NCBI GenBank assembly: GCA_026397235.1
Contig: JAPLVG010000016.1
Coordinates: 1 to 50,980, forward strand
Reading direction: 5' to 3'
DNA from: Candidatus Berkelbacteria bacterium
GTDB lineage: Bacteria; Patescibacteriota; UBA1384; XYA2-FULL-43-10; CAINNR01
DNA: 50,980 nucleotides
Position numbers and translations under genes: made by a program. The notes beneath the pieces were generated by a model. It made no database searches and was not told the DNA's origin. It saw only the letters and a program-made list of their open reading frames with translations. The stretch's first letter is position 1, and every line of letters begins with the position of its first letter. This document shows positions 29,196-38,699 of the stretch, in pieces.

Positions 29196-29287
29196 CAGCG
29201 AGTTTTTGTAAATTTCTAGGCGCTTTTTTCCTGCTCCTGTCGGATGCGGAAAGCGCTTGCGACCGTCGAAATTTAAAAAACTCGCTG
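29196..29287. other. Long nested stem-loop downstream of rpoD
   Basis: CAGCGAGTTTTTGTAAATTTC / GAAATTTAAAAAACTCGCTG outer stem; GCGCTTT..TCC / GGAAAGCGC inner stem. Confidence 0.6.
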
Positions 29288-29369
29288 GTTTTATAACCAT
29301 AAAAAAAGGCGCGCCGGCAAAGGCGCGTTTTGGGTGTGTTGATAACCCAAGTCCATCAGTTATAATCGA

Positions 29370-29549
29370 CTAATGGTTTGAGTAAAGCCAGTTACGAGCC
29401 CAGCTTCGAATCTGCCGGTCCCGATCAATCAGCAACTGCCCGAGAGGTGAATCATTGGCAAATCCATGATCACCACTACCGACGGACTTTGTCAGGTCGC
29501 TGTCCAGCCAGAGTGCCAGAAGGATGAGTTGCCTGGCAAGCCATTTCAT
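29370..29549 (-). CDS. 59-aa orphan protein MKWLARQLILLALWLDSDLTKSVGSGDHGFANDSPLGQLLIDRDRQIRSWARNWLYSNH
   Basis: ORF read manually; GCGCGCC-GGCGCG terminator at about 29305-29330. Confidence 0.5.
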   Translation of the reverse strand: MKWLARQLILLALWLDSDLTKSVGSGDHGFANDSPLGQLLIDRDRQIRSWARNWLYSNH

Positions 29550-29616
29550 TTCCGATTGCCTCCAGTATTTACGCGGTTTGACAATATACTATTATATAAA
29601 CTGTTTTTGGTCAAGA

Positions 29617-29658
29617 TTTCCGACCGATTTTGATCGATCGGTCACAATCGGTCGGAAA
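29617..29658. repeat. 42-bp near-perfect palindrome (GATCGGTC family, site A)
   Basis: TTTCCGACCGATT tTGATCGATCGGTCAc AATCGGTCGGAAA. Confidence 0.75.
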
Positions 29659-29695
29659 ATTGGTTTTGTTGATAAATACTTAAGTTGTTGACAGA

Positions 29696-29714
29696 ATAAC
29701 TGGTCATCAGTTAT
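29696..29714. promoter_or_regulatory. Operator-like palindrome ATAACTG-GTCAT-CAGTTAT in the AbrB promoter
   Basis: 7-bp perfect arms just after TTGACA. Confidence 0.45.
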
Positions 29715-29747
29715 AGTTATTTTACTGATCATATAATTCATACAAGT

Positions 29748-29975
29748 ATGTTAGACAAAGAATTTTTTGGATCGACGACAATTGGCGAACGCGGACAAGT
29801 TGTTATCCCAATTGAAGCAAGAAAAGCGCTTAATGTAGAAAAAGGAGAAAAGCTTTTAGTTTTTGGTGTTCACAAAGATACAATTGTTATTACCAAGCTT
29901 TCCTCTTTCAAAAAGATGTCAGCTGAAATGGCAAAACGTCAAAAAGATATTGAAGGAATGCTGGAAAAATTATAA
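29748..29975 (+). CDS. AbrB/MazE/SpoVT-family DNA-binding protein
   Basis: STTIGERGQVVIPIEARKALNVEKGEKLLVFG. Confidence 0.9.
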   Translation: MLDKEFFGSTTIGERGQVVIPIEARKALNVEKGEKLLVFGVHKDTIVITKLSSFKKMSAEMAKRQKDIEGMLEKL

Positions 29976-30042
29976 TCAATCCATTGTATTAAGATTGCCG
30001 CGAGCCAAAAAACATCGGCTCTCGCAATGACGAACCAAAAAT

Positions 30043-31848
30043 ATGCTAAAACTGTTTAAATATCTTAAACCTTATTGGTTACTAATCACTGCACTGGTGA
30101 TTTTGGTTTTTGCTATGGTGGCGTTGAATTTGCAACTGCCGGATTACATGGCAAAAATCATTAATGAAGGAATTGTAAATCAAAATACCTCATCGGTTTA
30201 TCACAACGGTTTAATAATGCTCTTGTTGGCCCTTGGAGCTGCGGCTTGCACTGTCGTCGTTGGTTTTTTAGCGGCGCGAATTGGCACCGGTTTTGCTCGG
30301 GATGTTCGGAATAAAATATTTGCCCAAGTTGAAAGTTTTTCCTTGGTTGAATTTAACAAATTTTCAACTGCGTCGTTAATCACTCGTTCTACAAATGATG
30401 TGCAGCAAATTCAGATGGTCTTGGTTTTGATGTTGAGATTGGTTTTAATGGCACCGATTACAGCAGTTTGGGCTGTCTATAAAGCTTATGCCTTGGCACC
30501 ATCACTTTCCTGGATTATCGCCTTAGCGGTAGTCGCTCTGCTTGGTGTCATTACCACAATGTTCACTGTCGCCTTACCAAAATTCAAAATTCTACAAAAA
30601 TTAGTGGATAAATTAAATTTAGTGACGCGGGAAAATTTGACCGGTTTGCGAGTGATTCGGGCCTTTAATAACGAAAAATTGGAGCAGGGAAAATTCGAAC
30701 AAGCCAATGTTGAATTGACTGCTGCCAATCTTTTTGTCAACCGCTTGATGGTTGTTATGCAACCGGTAATGATGGTGGTTTTCAATTTAACGGCAATTAC
30801 AATCGTTTGGGTTGGCGCTAAGCTTATCGGCAACGGCAGTTTAGAAGTCGGCAATATGATCGCTTTCATGCAATACGCAATGCAAGTTATAATGTCATTC
30901 CTAATGATTTCAATCATCTTTATTATGGTGCCGCGGGCCTCAGTTTCCGCCGGCCGAGTTTCTGAAGTAATCGAAACCGAACCGGTAATTAAAAATCCAA
31001 AGAGTCTTGAGGATATTAGCGGTAAAAAGGGCGGAGTTGTTGAATTTAAAAATGTCAGCTTCCAATACCCGACTGCCGACACGCCGGTGCTTTGTGATAT
31101 TAATTTTACTGCCAATTCTGGCGAAACCACAGCCTTTATCGGCTCGACTGGATCGGGAAAATCAACTTTGATCAATTTAATCCCGCGATTTTATGATGTC
31201 TCAGAAGGTAAAGTTTTGATTGATGGTGTTGATGTTCGCCAAATGAAATTAGAGGATTTATACTCAAAGATCGGATATGTCCCGCAGAAACCAGTGCTGT
31301 TTTCTGGAACCGTAGAATCAAATATTAAATATGGCGCGCCAAATTCATCCGAAACAGATGTGAAAAAAGTGGCAGAAATTTCTCAGGCCGAGGAATTTAT
31401 CAAAAATTTGCCGGAAAAATATCAAAATGAAATCGCTCAAGGTGGTGCTAATGTTTCCGGCGGCCAAAAACAGCGATTATCAATTGCCAGAGCACTGGCA
31501 CGGAAGCCGGAAATTTATATTTTCGATGACAGTTTTTCGGCGCTTGATTTCAAAACTGACGCGGCATTACGCAAAGCTTTGAAGTCGGAAACAAAAAATA
31601 AAACCGTTTTAATCGTTGCCCAGAGAATTGCTACAATTTTGTCGGCGGAAAAAATTATTGTTTTGGAGGAAGGTAAAATTGCTGGTGTTGGGAATCACTC
31701 TGAACTGATGAAGTTTTGCGATGTTTACAGAGAAATCGCGTTATCACAATTATCTGAAGAAGAATTGGCTAAATATCAAATCGATGTTGATGCCGAAAAA
31801 GCTAAAATTGAGCGCCATGAAAGTTTGGTGGCGAAAGGCGGGATATGA
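30043..31848 (+). CDS. ABC transporter, fused permease/ATPase (heterodimer subunit 1)
   Basis: GSTGSGKSTLINLIPRF; VSGGQKQRLSIARALARKPEIYIFDD. Confidence 0.93.
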   Translation: MLKLFKYLKPYWLLITALVILVFAMVALNLQLPDYMAKIINEGIVNQNTSSVYHNGLIMLLLALGAAACTVVVGFLAARIGTGFARDVRNKIFAQVESFSLVEFNKFSTASLITRSTNDVQQIQMVLVLMLRLVLMAPITAVWAVYKAYALAPSLSWIIALAVVALLGVITTMFTVALPKFKILQKLVDKLNLVTRENLTGLRVIRAFNNEKLEQGKFEQANVELTAANLFVNRLMVVMQPVMMVVFNLTAITIVWVGAKLIGNGSLEVGNMIAFMQYAMQVIMSFLMISIIFIMVPRASVSAGRVSEVIETEPVIKNPKSLEDISGKKGGVVEFKNVSFQYPTADTPVLCDINFTANSGETTAFIGSTGSGKSTLINLIPRFYDVSEGKVLIDGVDVRQMKLEDLYSKIGYVPQKPVLFSGTVESNIKYGAPNSSETDVKKVAEISQAEEFIKNLPEKYQNEIAQGGANVSGGQKQRLSIARALARKPEIYIFDDSFSALDFKTDAALRKALKSETKNKTVLIVAQRIATILSAEKIIVLEEGKIAGVGNHSELMKFCDVYREIALSQLSEEELAKYQIDVDAEKAKIERHESLVAKGGI

Positions 31849-33878
31849 GCGAAACACTAAAACCACAATCAGTTTCTGACCATCGAAGCCAGTCGAGGCC
31901 GGCGATGCTGGTTGGCCCTGGCGCCGCTGGACGGGCTGGAATGGGTTTGGTTGAAAAACCAAAGGATTTTTGGGCAACAATGAAAAAGCTTGTCAGTTAT
32001 TTGCGACCTTTTGGGCTGGCGATAATTTTAGTTTTCACTTTCGCTATTGCTTCAACGATTTTTGCTATTATGAGTCCGAAAATTTTGGGCAACATGACCA
32101 ATCAGGTCGTGTCGGATTATATCAACATTAAAGCTTATGATAGCGTGACTGCCAATATTCCCAAAGGAACAATAATTCCGGTTGGCACAACATTGAATCA
32201 ACTGCTATCGACTCTGCCACCATCAATGGTCTCTAAACTGCCAGCCAATAAAATTGATCGGATTAGAAACTTGGATATCACCGTTCGGCCATCAATTAAT
32301 TTTGATAAACTGCGCAGTTTTGCCATCAAATTGCTGATACTTTACATTTTGTCGGCGCTATTTTCCTTTATACAAGGCTGGATTATGACCTCGGTTTCGC
32401 AAAAAGTAACATATAAATTGCGTCGGGATATTTCAGAGAAAATTAATCGCTTGCCACTGCGTTATTTTGATCGCCGAACTTTTGGCGAGGTATTATCTCG
32501 TGTCACCAATGACGTGGATACAGTTAGCCAAACATTAAATCAGAGTTTAAGCCAGATTGTTACTTCGGCTACACTGATCATTGGAATTCTCATTATGATG
32601 CTGACAATAAGCTGGCAAATGACGCTGGTTTCAATTGTCCTTTTACCGCTAAGTTTTATTTTGATTGGTGCTATCATCAAAAAATCGCAGCACTTTTTTA
32701 AAGAACAGCAGGACCAGTTGGGTTCACTCAACGGTCATGTTGAAGAAATGTACGCTGGTCACAACGTCATGCGGGTTTTTAATGGTGAAGAGCGATCGGT
32801 TGCCAAATTCAAGCAAATCAACTCGAGACTTTATGGTTCAGCTTGGAAATCGCAGTTTCTTTCCGGCTTAATGATGCCGATAATGACGTTTATTGGTAAC
32901 CTAAGTTTTGTCGGTGTTTCGGTCGTTGGCGGTTGGCTGGCAATAAAAGGCCGGATTCAAATCGGTGATATTCAAGCCTTTATCCAATATGTTAATCAAT
33001 TCAATCAGCCAGTGGTTCAAACTGCTAATGTTGCCAATGTTATGCAATCAACAGCCGCTGCGGCTGAGCGAGTTTTTGAATTTTTAGCCGAAGAAGAGGA
33101 ATCTGTTGATGCCAAAGATGCTATCCAATTGAAAAAAGTTTCTGGTAGTGTTGAGTTTGAAAAAGTAGTATTTGGATACGATCCAGAAAAAGAGATCATT
33201 CACAATTTCTCCGCCAGTATTAAACCAGGACAAAAAATTGCCATTGTTGGGCCAACCGGTGCCGGGAAAACAACGATGGTTAATTTACTAATGCGTTTTT
33301 ATGAAACTAATAAAGGTTCTATTAAAATTGATGGCATTGACAGCAAAAAGATGTGCCGGGCGGATGTTCGAAGATTATTTGGTATGGTTTTGCAGGACAC
33401 CTGGCTATTTAACGGCACAATCCAAGAAAACATTGCCTATGCCAAGCCGGAGGCGACCGATGTCGAAGTAACCGCTGCTGCTAAAGCGGCACATGCTGAT
33501 CACTTTATTCATGCGCTGCCGGAGGGCTACAAGTTGCAATTAAATGAAGAAGCCGACAACATTTCACAGGGTGAAAAACAGCTCTTGACTATCGCTCGAG
33601 CAATGTTGGCAAAAACTCCAATGTTAATTTTGGATGAAGCAACATCATCCGTCGACACCAGAACAGAGCTTCTTATTCAGAAGGCGATGGAGAACTTAAT
33701 GAAAGGCAAAACTAGTTTTGTTATCGCTCACCGACTTTCGACCATCCGCGAAGCAGATTTAATTTTGGTCATGCGCGATGGAAATATTGTCGAGCAGGGG
33801 ACTCACAAAGAACTTTTGAAAAAGAACGGTTTCTACGCTTCGCTTTACAACGCCCAGTTTGTAGTTTCCGGCAGCTAA
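31845..33878 (+). CDS. ABC transporter, fused permease/ATPase (heterodimer subunit 2)
   Basis: GPTGAGKTTMVNLLMRF; ISQGEKQLLTIARAMLAKTPMLILDEATSSVD; 4-nt overlap with upstream gene. Confidence 0.93.
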   Translation: MSETLKPQSVSDHRSQSRPAMLVGPGAAGRAGMGLVEKPKDFWATMKKLVSYLRPFGLAIILVFTFAIASTIFAIMSPKILGNMTNQVVSDYINIKAYDSVTANIPKGTIIPVGTTLNQLLSTLPPSMVSKLPANKIDRIRNLDITVRPSINFDKLRSFAIKLLILYILSALFSFIQGWIMTSVSQKVTYKLRRDISEKINRLPLRYFDRRTFGEVLSRVTNDVDTVSQTLNQSLSQIVTSATLIIGILIMMLTISWQMTLVSIVLLPLSFILIGAIIKKSQHFFKEQQDQLGSLNGHVEEMYAGHNVMRVFNGEERSVAKFKQINSRLYGSAWKSQFLSGLMMPIMTFIGNLSFVGVSVVGGWLAIKGRIQIGDIQAFIQYVNQFNQPVVQTANVANVMQSTAAAAERVFEFLAEEEESVDAKDAIQLKKVSGSVEFEKVVFGYDPEKEIIHNFSASIKPGQKIAIVGPTGAGKTTMVNLLMRFYETNKGSIKIDGIDSKKMCRADVRRLFGMVLQDTWLFNGTIQENIAYAKPEATDVEVTAAAKAAHADHFIHALPEGYKLQLNEEADNISQGEKQLLTIARAMLAKTPMLILDEATSSVDTRTELLIQKAMENLMKGKTSFVIAHRLSTIREADLILVMRDGNIVEQGTHKELLKKNGFYASLYNAQFVVSGS

Positions 33879-33906
33879 TTAATCTTTTTTGTCGGCAAAA
33901 TTTGAT

Positions 33907-33956
33907 CTAAAAAATTACTGATTTTGACCGATCGGTACAAATCAGTAATTTTTTAG
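33907..33956. repeat. 50-bp palindrome with ACCGATCGGT core (site B), also a plausible terminator
   Basis: CTAAAAAATTACTGATTT-tgACCGATCGGTac-AAATCAGTAATTTTTTAG, 18-bp perfect arms. Confidence 0.8.
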
Positions 33957-34024
33957 GTTGTATTTTGAATATTTCGATAACTATGATATTATCTATCCTA
34001 GATATAGGAAGGGGTATCTCTATA

Positions 34025-34291
34025 ATGCCAGGCACTTGGTTTATTCAGACTATGACGCCGAAGCAAGCAGAGCAGATGATACCGGGGTTGGCGGCTTGTT
34101 GCCGTGGTTTGGCGCGGCGCTATTATGCAGCTGGTTTGCCGACGACGCCAATAGCGACGACGCCTGCAGCTGTCCGGCGTGCGATGGAAGATGCCGGAAT
34201 CATCTCGCGACCAATGTCATGGTGGCGGCGTATCATTGCCTGGGTAGCCCGATGGGTTGCCCGTTTTTTTATCCAAAAATTCTGCCGATGA
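34025..34291 (+). CDS. Small hypothetical protein with Trp/Arg-rich amphipathic C-terminus
   Basis: MPGTWFIQTMTPKQAEQMIPGLAACC...RPMSWWRRIIAWVARWVARFFIQKFCR. Confidence 0.5.
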   Translation: MPGTWFIQTMTPKQAEQMIPGLAACCRGLARRYYAAGLPTTPIATTPAAVRRAMEDAGIISRPMSWWRRIIAWVARWVARFFIQKFCR

Positions 34292-34958
34292 AATAGCCGG
34301 CAAGTGCGGCGGTCATGCCGATTGTAGCAAGTTGAAGAGCGCTTTTAACGGGGGAGCCGATGGTCATTTTTGCTTTGTAGAAGCCGACAGCCAAAAGAAC
34401 AACAACTGATATTCCAAGTGAAATCCAAATTGCTGTGTGAATTGGCGCGAAGAAAAATGGTGTCAGCGGAACAAAAGATCCGACAAGGGCGGAGAAACCA
34501 ACAACAAAACTCGAAGTATAAATTTCCTTTTGTTTGATCTCTTTTAGTTCCAGCTCTTCCTTCATCATTTGGTCGACCCAAAGGCTGTCGGAGGAAATTA
34601 TATGCTTGACTATGTCTTCTAATAATTGGCCATCAAAGCCTTTTTTTCGGTAAACATCGCGGATTTCTTGTTCTTCTTTTTTCGGCAGAGTTTTTAATTC
34701 GCGGTGTTCACGTTCGAGTTCCGAATAATAATGATCGCGTTCGGCCATCATTGAGGTTAGTGCCACCGCCGCCATGGAAATGCTTTCGGCAAAAGTTGCC
34801 GCCAGACCACCAGCGATAACAATTTTTGGATCATTTGACGCCGCAGCGACACCAAGTATCACACCCAAAACGTTTACTAACCCGTCTTGTCCACCCAAAA
34901 TCATGTCCGACAATCTGTTGCCGGTAGATTTTCTTGAAAGTTCCCCTGAGTGAACCAT
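34269..34958 (-). CDS. VIT1/CCC1-family transporter
   Basis: DMILGGQDGLVNVLGVILGVAAAS...AESISMAAVALTSMMAERDHYYSELERE. Confidence 0.88.
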   Translation of the reverse strand: MVHSGELSRKSTGNRLSDMILGGQDGLVNVLGVILGVAAASNDPKIVIAGGLAATFAESISMAAVALTSMMAERDHYYSELEREHRELKTLPKKEEQEIRDVYRKKGFDGQLLEDIVKHIISSDSLWVDQMMKEELELKEIKQKEIYTSSFVVGFSALVGSFVPLTPFFFAPIHTAIWISLGISVVVLLAVGFYKAKMTIGSPVKSALQLATIGMTAALAGYFIGRIFG

Positions 34959-35028
34959 TTTTCCTCCTGATATATTTTTTTGCTAATGGTGATTGGCGTA
35001 GTTTTGCTATAAGAGTAAAACTTTCATT

Positions 35029-36003
35029 TTATTGGACAACATTTTGTACTGCACCAGAAGTGGTAGAACTGCCAGAAGACCCTTGAACACCGGGATTGCC
35101 ACCTTTAATGACAACACCAGCAGTACCGCCGGAACTGCCAGTAACAGACTGTGCTGATGATGATGTGCCACCAGCGACAGTATTTACAATTACATTACTC
35201 GAAACCCCGGTACTTTGGCCGACGACCACCCAGCCCGAACTGGTGTAGTTTTCTACGACTGTGCCGTTACTTTGCTGTATTGTCCATTTTTTCTGACCAC
35301 TATCACTGGTAACTGAACTTGGGCCGGTGCCAGGAGCGTATTCAATCTTTAGTTTGCCGCTATCTTGAGTAATTTTTGCCTCACCGCTATCTATCAACAC
35401 ACCATTAATGCCTTCGCCAGTTGTTCCGGCGGCATAAACACGGGTATTTTTTTCATTACTTGGGTCAATGGTTCCATCGGGATCGCGCCACGCACCAACG
35501 ATGTCGTTTTCAAATTCTTTAACATCAGTGTCCTGTTGTTTTTTTAGAATTGCAGATTTTGTTTTACTTACCGCCTCTTCCTGGGCTTTTACTATTTGAT
35601 TTTTTACCGTTTCCGATTTTGTTTCCTGACGAATTGTCGACAGAGTTTTTTGCCTTTCCAATTCACGACTGACAACCATATTGATAGTATCGGCCGAAAT
35701 ATTTTTCGTCTTAATGATATTCGTTTCCTTGTCTTTTAGTTGCAGATATCTATCAGCCATAGTGGAAACGCCACTGTCATCACTTGATTGGCTGGCAGTT
35801 TGAATATTGGCAACGCGCTCCGTAGCGTAGTTATCAAGAGTTTTGACTTTTGACTCGGATTTCCATGTGAGTAAATTTAGATTGATCCACTCTTTGGCGT
35901 AAGTCAACTGAGTTGGCAATTTGCTTTGACCATTAGCTGCCAACGCCGATGTCGCTAAAAATATCACTAGGCTTGCAACCAAAATCAGCAATGTTTTTTT
36001 CAT
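35029..36003 (-). CDS. Secreted protein, DUF5667-like helical domain with Ser/Gly-rich tail
   Basis: Signal peptide MKKTLLILVASLVIFLATSALA; LTYAKEWINLNLLTWKSESKVKTLDNYATERVANI. Confidence 0.6.
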   Translation of the reverse strand: MKKTLLILVASLVIFLATSALAANGQSKLPTQLTYAKEWINLNLLTWKSESKVKTLDNYATERVANIQTASQSSDDSGVSTMADRYLQLKDKETNIIKTKNISADTINMVVSRELERQKTLSTIRQETKSETVKNQIVKAQEEAVSKTKSAILKKQQDTDVKEFENDIVGAWRDPDGTIDPSNEKNTRVYAAGTTGEGINGVLIDSGEAKITQDSGKLKIEYAPGTGPSSVTSDSGQKKWTIQQSNGTVVENYTSSGWVVVGQSTGVSSNVIVNTVAGGTSSSAQSVTGSSGGTAGVVIKGGNPGVQGSSGSSTTSGAVQNVVQ

Positions 36004-36021
36004 ATTTCTCCTTAAAAATTA

Positions 36022-36723
36022 TTAGGAAACAGTAATTTGGATGATAAAAACCAAATCATCTTTAAAATAAATATTTAAATCATAAATTCCTGGTGAAACA
36101 TTATCCAAAGAAGTTCCGCTGCCGATATCACGGCCGGAAAATGACAATTGCTGTTCGTTTTTTGATGAACGGGAAATTTCGCCACTGCTCGAATTAATAA
36201 TTTGGTAATAAAATTCGCCGATAGTTGTTGATTTAACGCCGATAAAGTCCATTTCAAGTGCGTCAGTTTGGACAAAATTAGTGGTAACGGTTTCAGGATT
36301 ACTTGGACCGGGGCCACTGCCAGGTTTTATTTTAGAGATTACAACCTTAGTGAAATATTTTGAATAATCCGGCGGAATTATACAGGTGCCGATTTTGCAA
36401 TAAAGTCCATCGGCACAATCTTTATAAGTAATACAAGCATCGTTGACTTTTCCTTCAGTACATTTGGAGTTGACACAGTAACTCGTTTTGCAGTCAGCCT
36501 GGTCGGAACAGGCTGATCCTCTTGCACCGGACGAGCAGGTTTTGCTGATGCATTTTAGATTAGTTTCACATCTTCTATCAGACGAGCAACTTCCGCCCTC
36601 GGCTGATTTTTTCAAAAAGAAATACCAATCACCAATGATTGCCGCTGCAATTACGACAATAATCAAAATAATCCAAATATTCTTTCCGCCGTTCTTTTTT
36701 CCTAATTCCATTTCTTCAGGCAT
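36022..36723 (-). CDS. Single-TM surface protein with Cys-rich repeats
   Basis: TM helix then GSCSSDRRCETNLKCISKTCSSG...CTEGKVNDACITYKDCADGLYCKIGTC. Confidence 0.7.
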   Translation of the reverse strand: MPEEMELGKKNGGKNIWIILIIVVIAAAIIGDWYFFLKKSAEGGSCSSDRRCETNLKCISKTCSSGARGSACSDQADCKTSYCVNSKCTEGKVNDACITYKDCADGLYCKIGTCIIPPDYSKYFTKVVISKIKPGSGPGPSNPETVTTNFVQTDALEMDFIGVKSTTIGEFYYQIINSSSGEISRSSKNEQQLSFSGRDIGSGTSLDNVSPGIYDLNIYFKDDLVFIIQITVS

Positions 36724-36864
36724 AATCTCTCCCTTTTTACTACTAAATTAATTATACATTGAAATTAGGAGAATCAAAAATCGAGCGAAGTTTATTAGTG
36801 TGATATAATAAATCTAAGAAAAATTGCTGGTCGTTTTTAGTAAATAATATTTCTGGGGGTAAAA

Positions 36865-38682
36865 ATGTTTTGCACCAAATGTGGAGAGAAACTAAAGGAA
36901 GGGGAGAAGTTTTGTTCTAAGTGTGGACATCCTGGCCATGGATCCGAAGAGAAATCAGAGGAAGCGAAAAAGGAGGAACCAGCGCCTCCGAAAGCCGCAG
37001 TACCAGCTGCGCCAGCAAGAAAAAAAAATCCTTGCCTAACTTGTGCCGGACTGTTTTTAATTTTTATTTTAGCGCCGATAATCTTATATTTGGGTTTTGG
37101 CTCCAAATCATCAACCAGTTCCTCAGCGGTTTTTGTTTGGGTAGCTATTACGGCTGTGACAGTATTCCTTCTGTACCTGATCTATGAATTTATTAAAGCG
37201 ATTGTCAAGAAACAGGTCGCTGGTGCAATTGCGATGGGAGTCGCAATTTTATTGATTCTTGGTGCCGGCACTATCATTTACTATTATCAAAAAGACAAAG
37301 AAGCTTCCAGTTATGGCAACATGCAAGATGCATTCACATCGGCATTGGCAGCTGAGTATTTGGGCGATGATATCGTCGCCGGAAAATCAACTGCCGATTT
37401 TGCCGGTGTCAAAACTCAGACTGCTGCGGCGACAGATTCGCTATCAAAAGTTTCGCCGCCTTCTGGTTTCAGCGACTATTACAATGCTATTTATGACTGG
37501 TCAAAAAAATTAAATGATGCCGCCGCCAGTAAAAAAGCTTGGAAAACCAGGCCGGAGGCACCGACAACTTTCGCATCGCAAGTATCCGGTTATCAGGCAA
37601 AAGACGCTTTTCAGACCTCGCTTGATCGGATTGTATCAACAAAAGATTATGGTGACTTAGCGATTGCCAAAGGCGATAAAGATTCAATGCGCTATATCGG
37701 GGCTGAACTTCAGGCTGAGGATATCGCGCTTGGTGATATCTCCACCGCTTATGTTGTATCAGTTGATCGCCTAGCGGAAATTATTGTTACACCAGCCGAG
37801 GCAAAAAATTCGCTCCGATTTCCACTTGGCCGCTGTGGAGATTTCGCTCCTTGCCACGGCAATGTCAAAAAGAAATTGCCGCCGACTTGGCAATCGGCGC
37901 ATCGGTATTCTGTTGGCGATGGTGATGCTCGGACTGCATGGAACAATGCTTGGGATGATATGCTAAAAACTATTTCTATCGATAACGGTTACAATACTGG
38001 CGGTGCTGGAATTACCCAAGGCTCTGACCCGAAAGCAGTCTCGCCAATGGAGCAAGCGTTTAATGATGAATGTGCGGCAAAAGGTGGGAAAACCGGCGGA
38101 GCTAGCGGCGTTAAAGATCGCTTGCCGACAACATTGTCAGCCGGCTGGAATTGCAATTATCCAAATGGCTCTCAAACTTGCTGGGATTATCTGACAACCT
38201 CCGGCCAACGCTTTATGGGTGGAAACAATGGTTGTCCGGAACAGGGACTTTTGCCGAAACCATATACGGCGCCAACTTGGATACCAAACTTTGGTGGTGG
38301 GGGAAATAATGGTGGCGGGGGAACAATCACACCAACTTGGAATGGCAATTATCATGTTACCTATTCAACCATGAGCTGTAATCTCGGCACCTCACTCGGG
38401 TACGGTTCAATGTTTAATGCCGCTGGTTTCTCTGACACAGTCGTTGTTAGTGGCAATAAAGTAAAAAATTTTGATGGCACAACTTCGCAAATTGATTCTG
38501 CTGGCAATGCAACCTTTGTTTATAGTATGAATTACGGTGGCGTTGGCGGCATAAAATTCACCGCAATTTACCATTTTTCCGGCTCCTCAGTTTCCGGCAA
38601 AATTTCAATGGTGGTTAACGCCTACACTGAAGGTGGCACTGGCACCGTTACTTGTTCGGAAACATTTTCCGGTTCGAAATAA
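36865..38682 (+). CDS. Zinc-ribbon, TM, large C-terminal domain membrane protein
   Basis: MFCTKCGEKLKEGEKFCSKCGHPG + hydrophobic helices. Confidence 0.75.
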   Translation: MFCTKCGEKLKEGEKFCSKCGHPGHGSEEKSEEAKKEEPAPPKAAVPAAPARKKNPCLTCAGLFLIFILAPIILYLGFGSKSSTSSSAVFVWVAITAVTVFLLYLIYEFIKAIVKKQVAGAIAMGVAILLILGAGTIIYYYQKDKEASSYGNMQDAFTSALAAEYLGDDIVAGKSTADFAGVKTQTAAATDSLSKVSPPSGFSDYYNAIYDWSKKLNDAAASKKAWKTRPEAPTTFASQVSGYQAKDAFQTSLDRIVSTKDYGDLAIAKGDKDSMRYIGAELQAEDIALGDISTAYVVSVDRLAEIIVTPAEAKNSLRFPLGRCGDFAPCHGNVKKKLPPTWQSAHRYSVGDGDARTAWNNAWDDMLKTISIDNGYNTGGAGITQGSDPKAVSPMEQAFNDECAAKGGKTGGASGVKDRLPTTLSAGWNCNYPNGSQTCWDYLTTSGQRFMGGNNGCPEQGLLPKPYTAPTWIPNFGGGGNNGGGGTITPTWNGNYHVTYSTMSCNLGTSLGYGSMFNAAGFSDTVVVSGNKVKNFDGTTSQIDSAGNATFVYSMNYGGVGGIKFTAIYHFSGSSVSGKISMVVNAYTEGGTGTVTCSETFSGSK

Positions 38683-38699
38683 TTAACTGAAGGGGATAT

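Noticed and set aside
30486-31175. 229-aa minus-strand ORF
   Set aside because: Fully antisense to an unambiguous ABC transporter gene.
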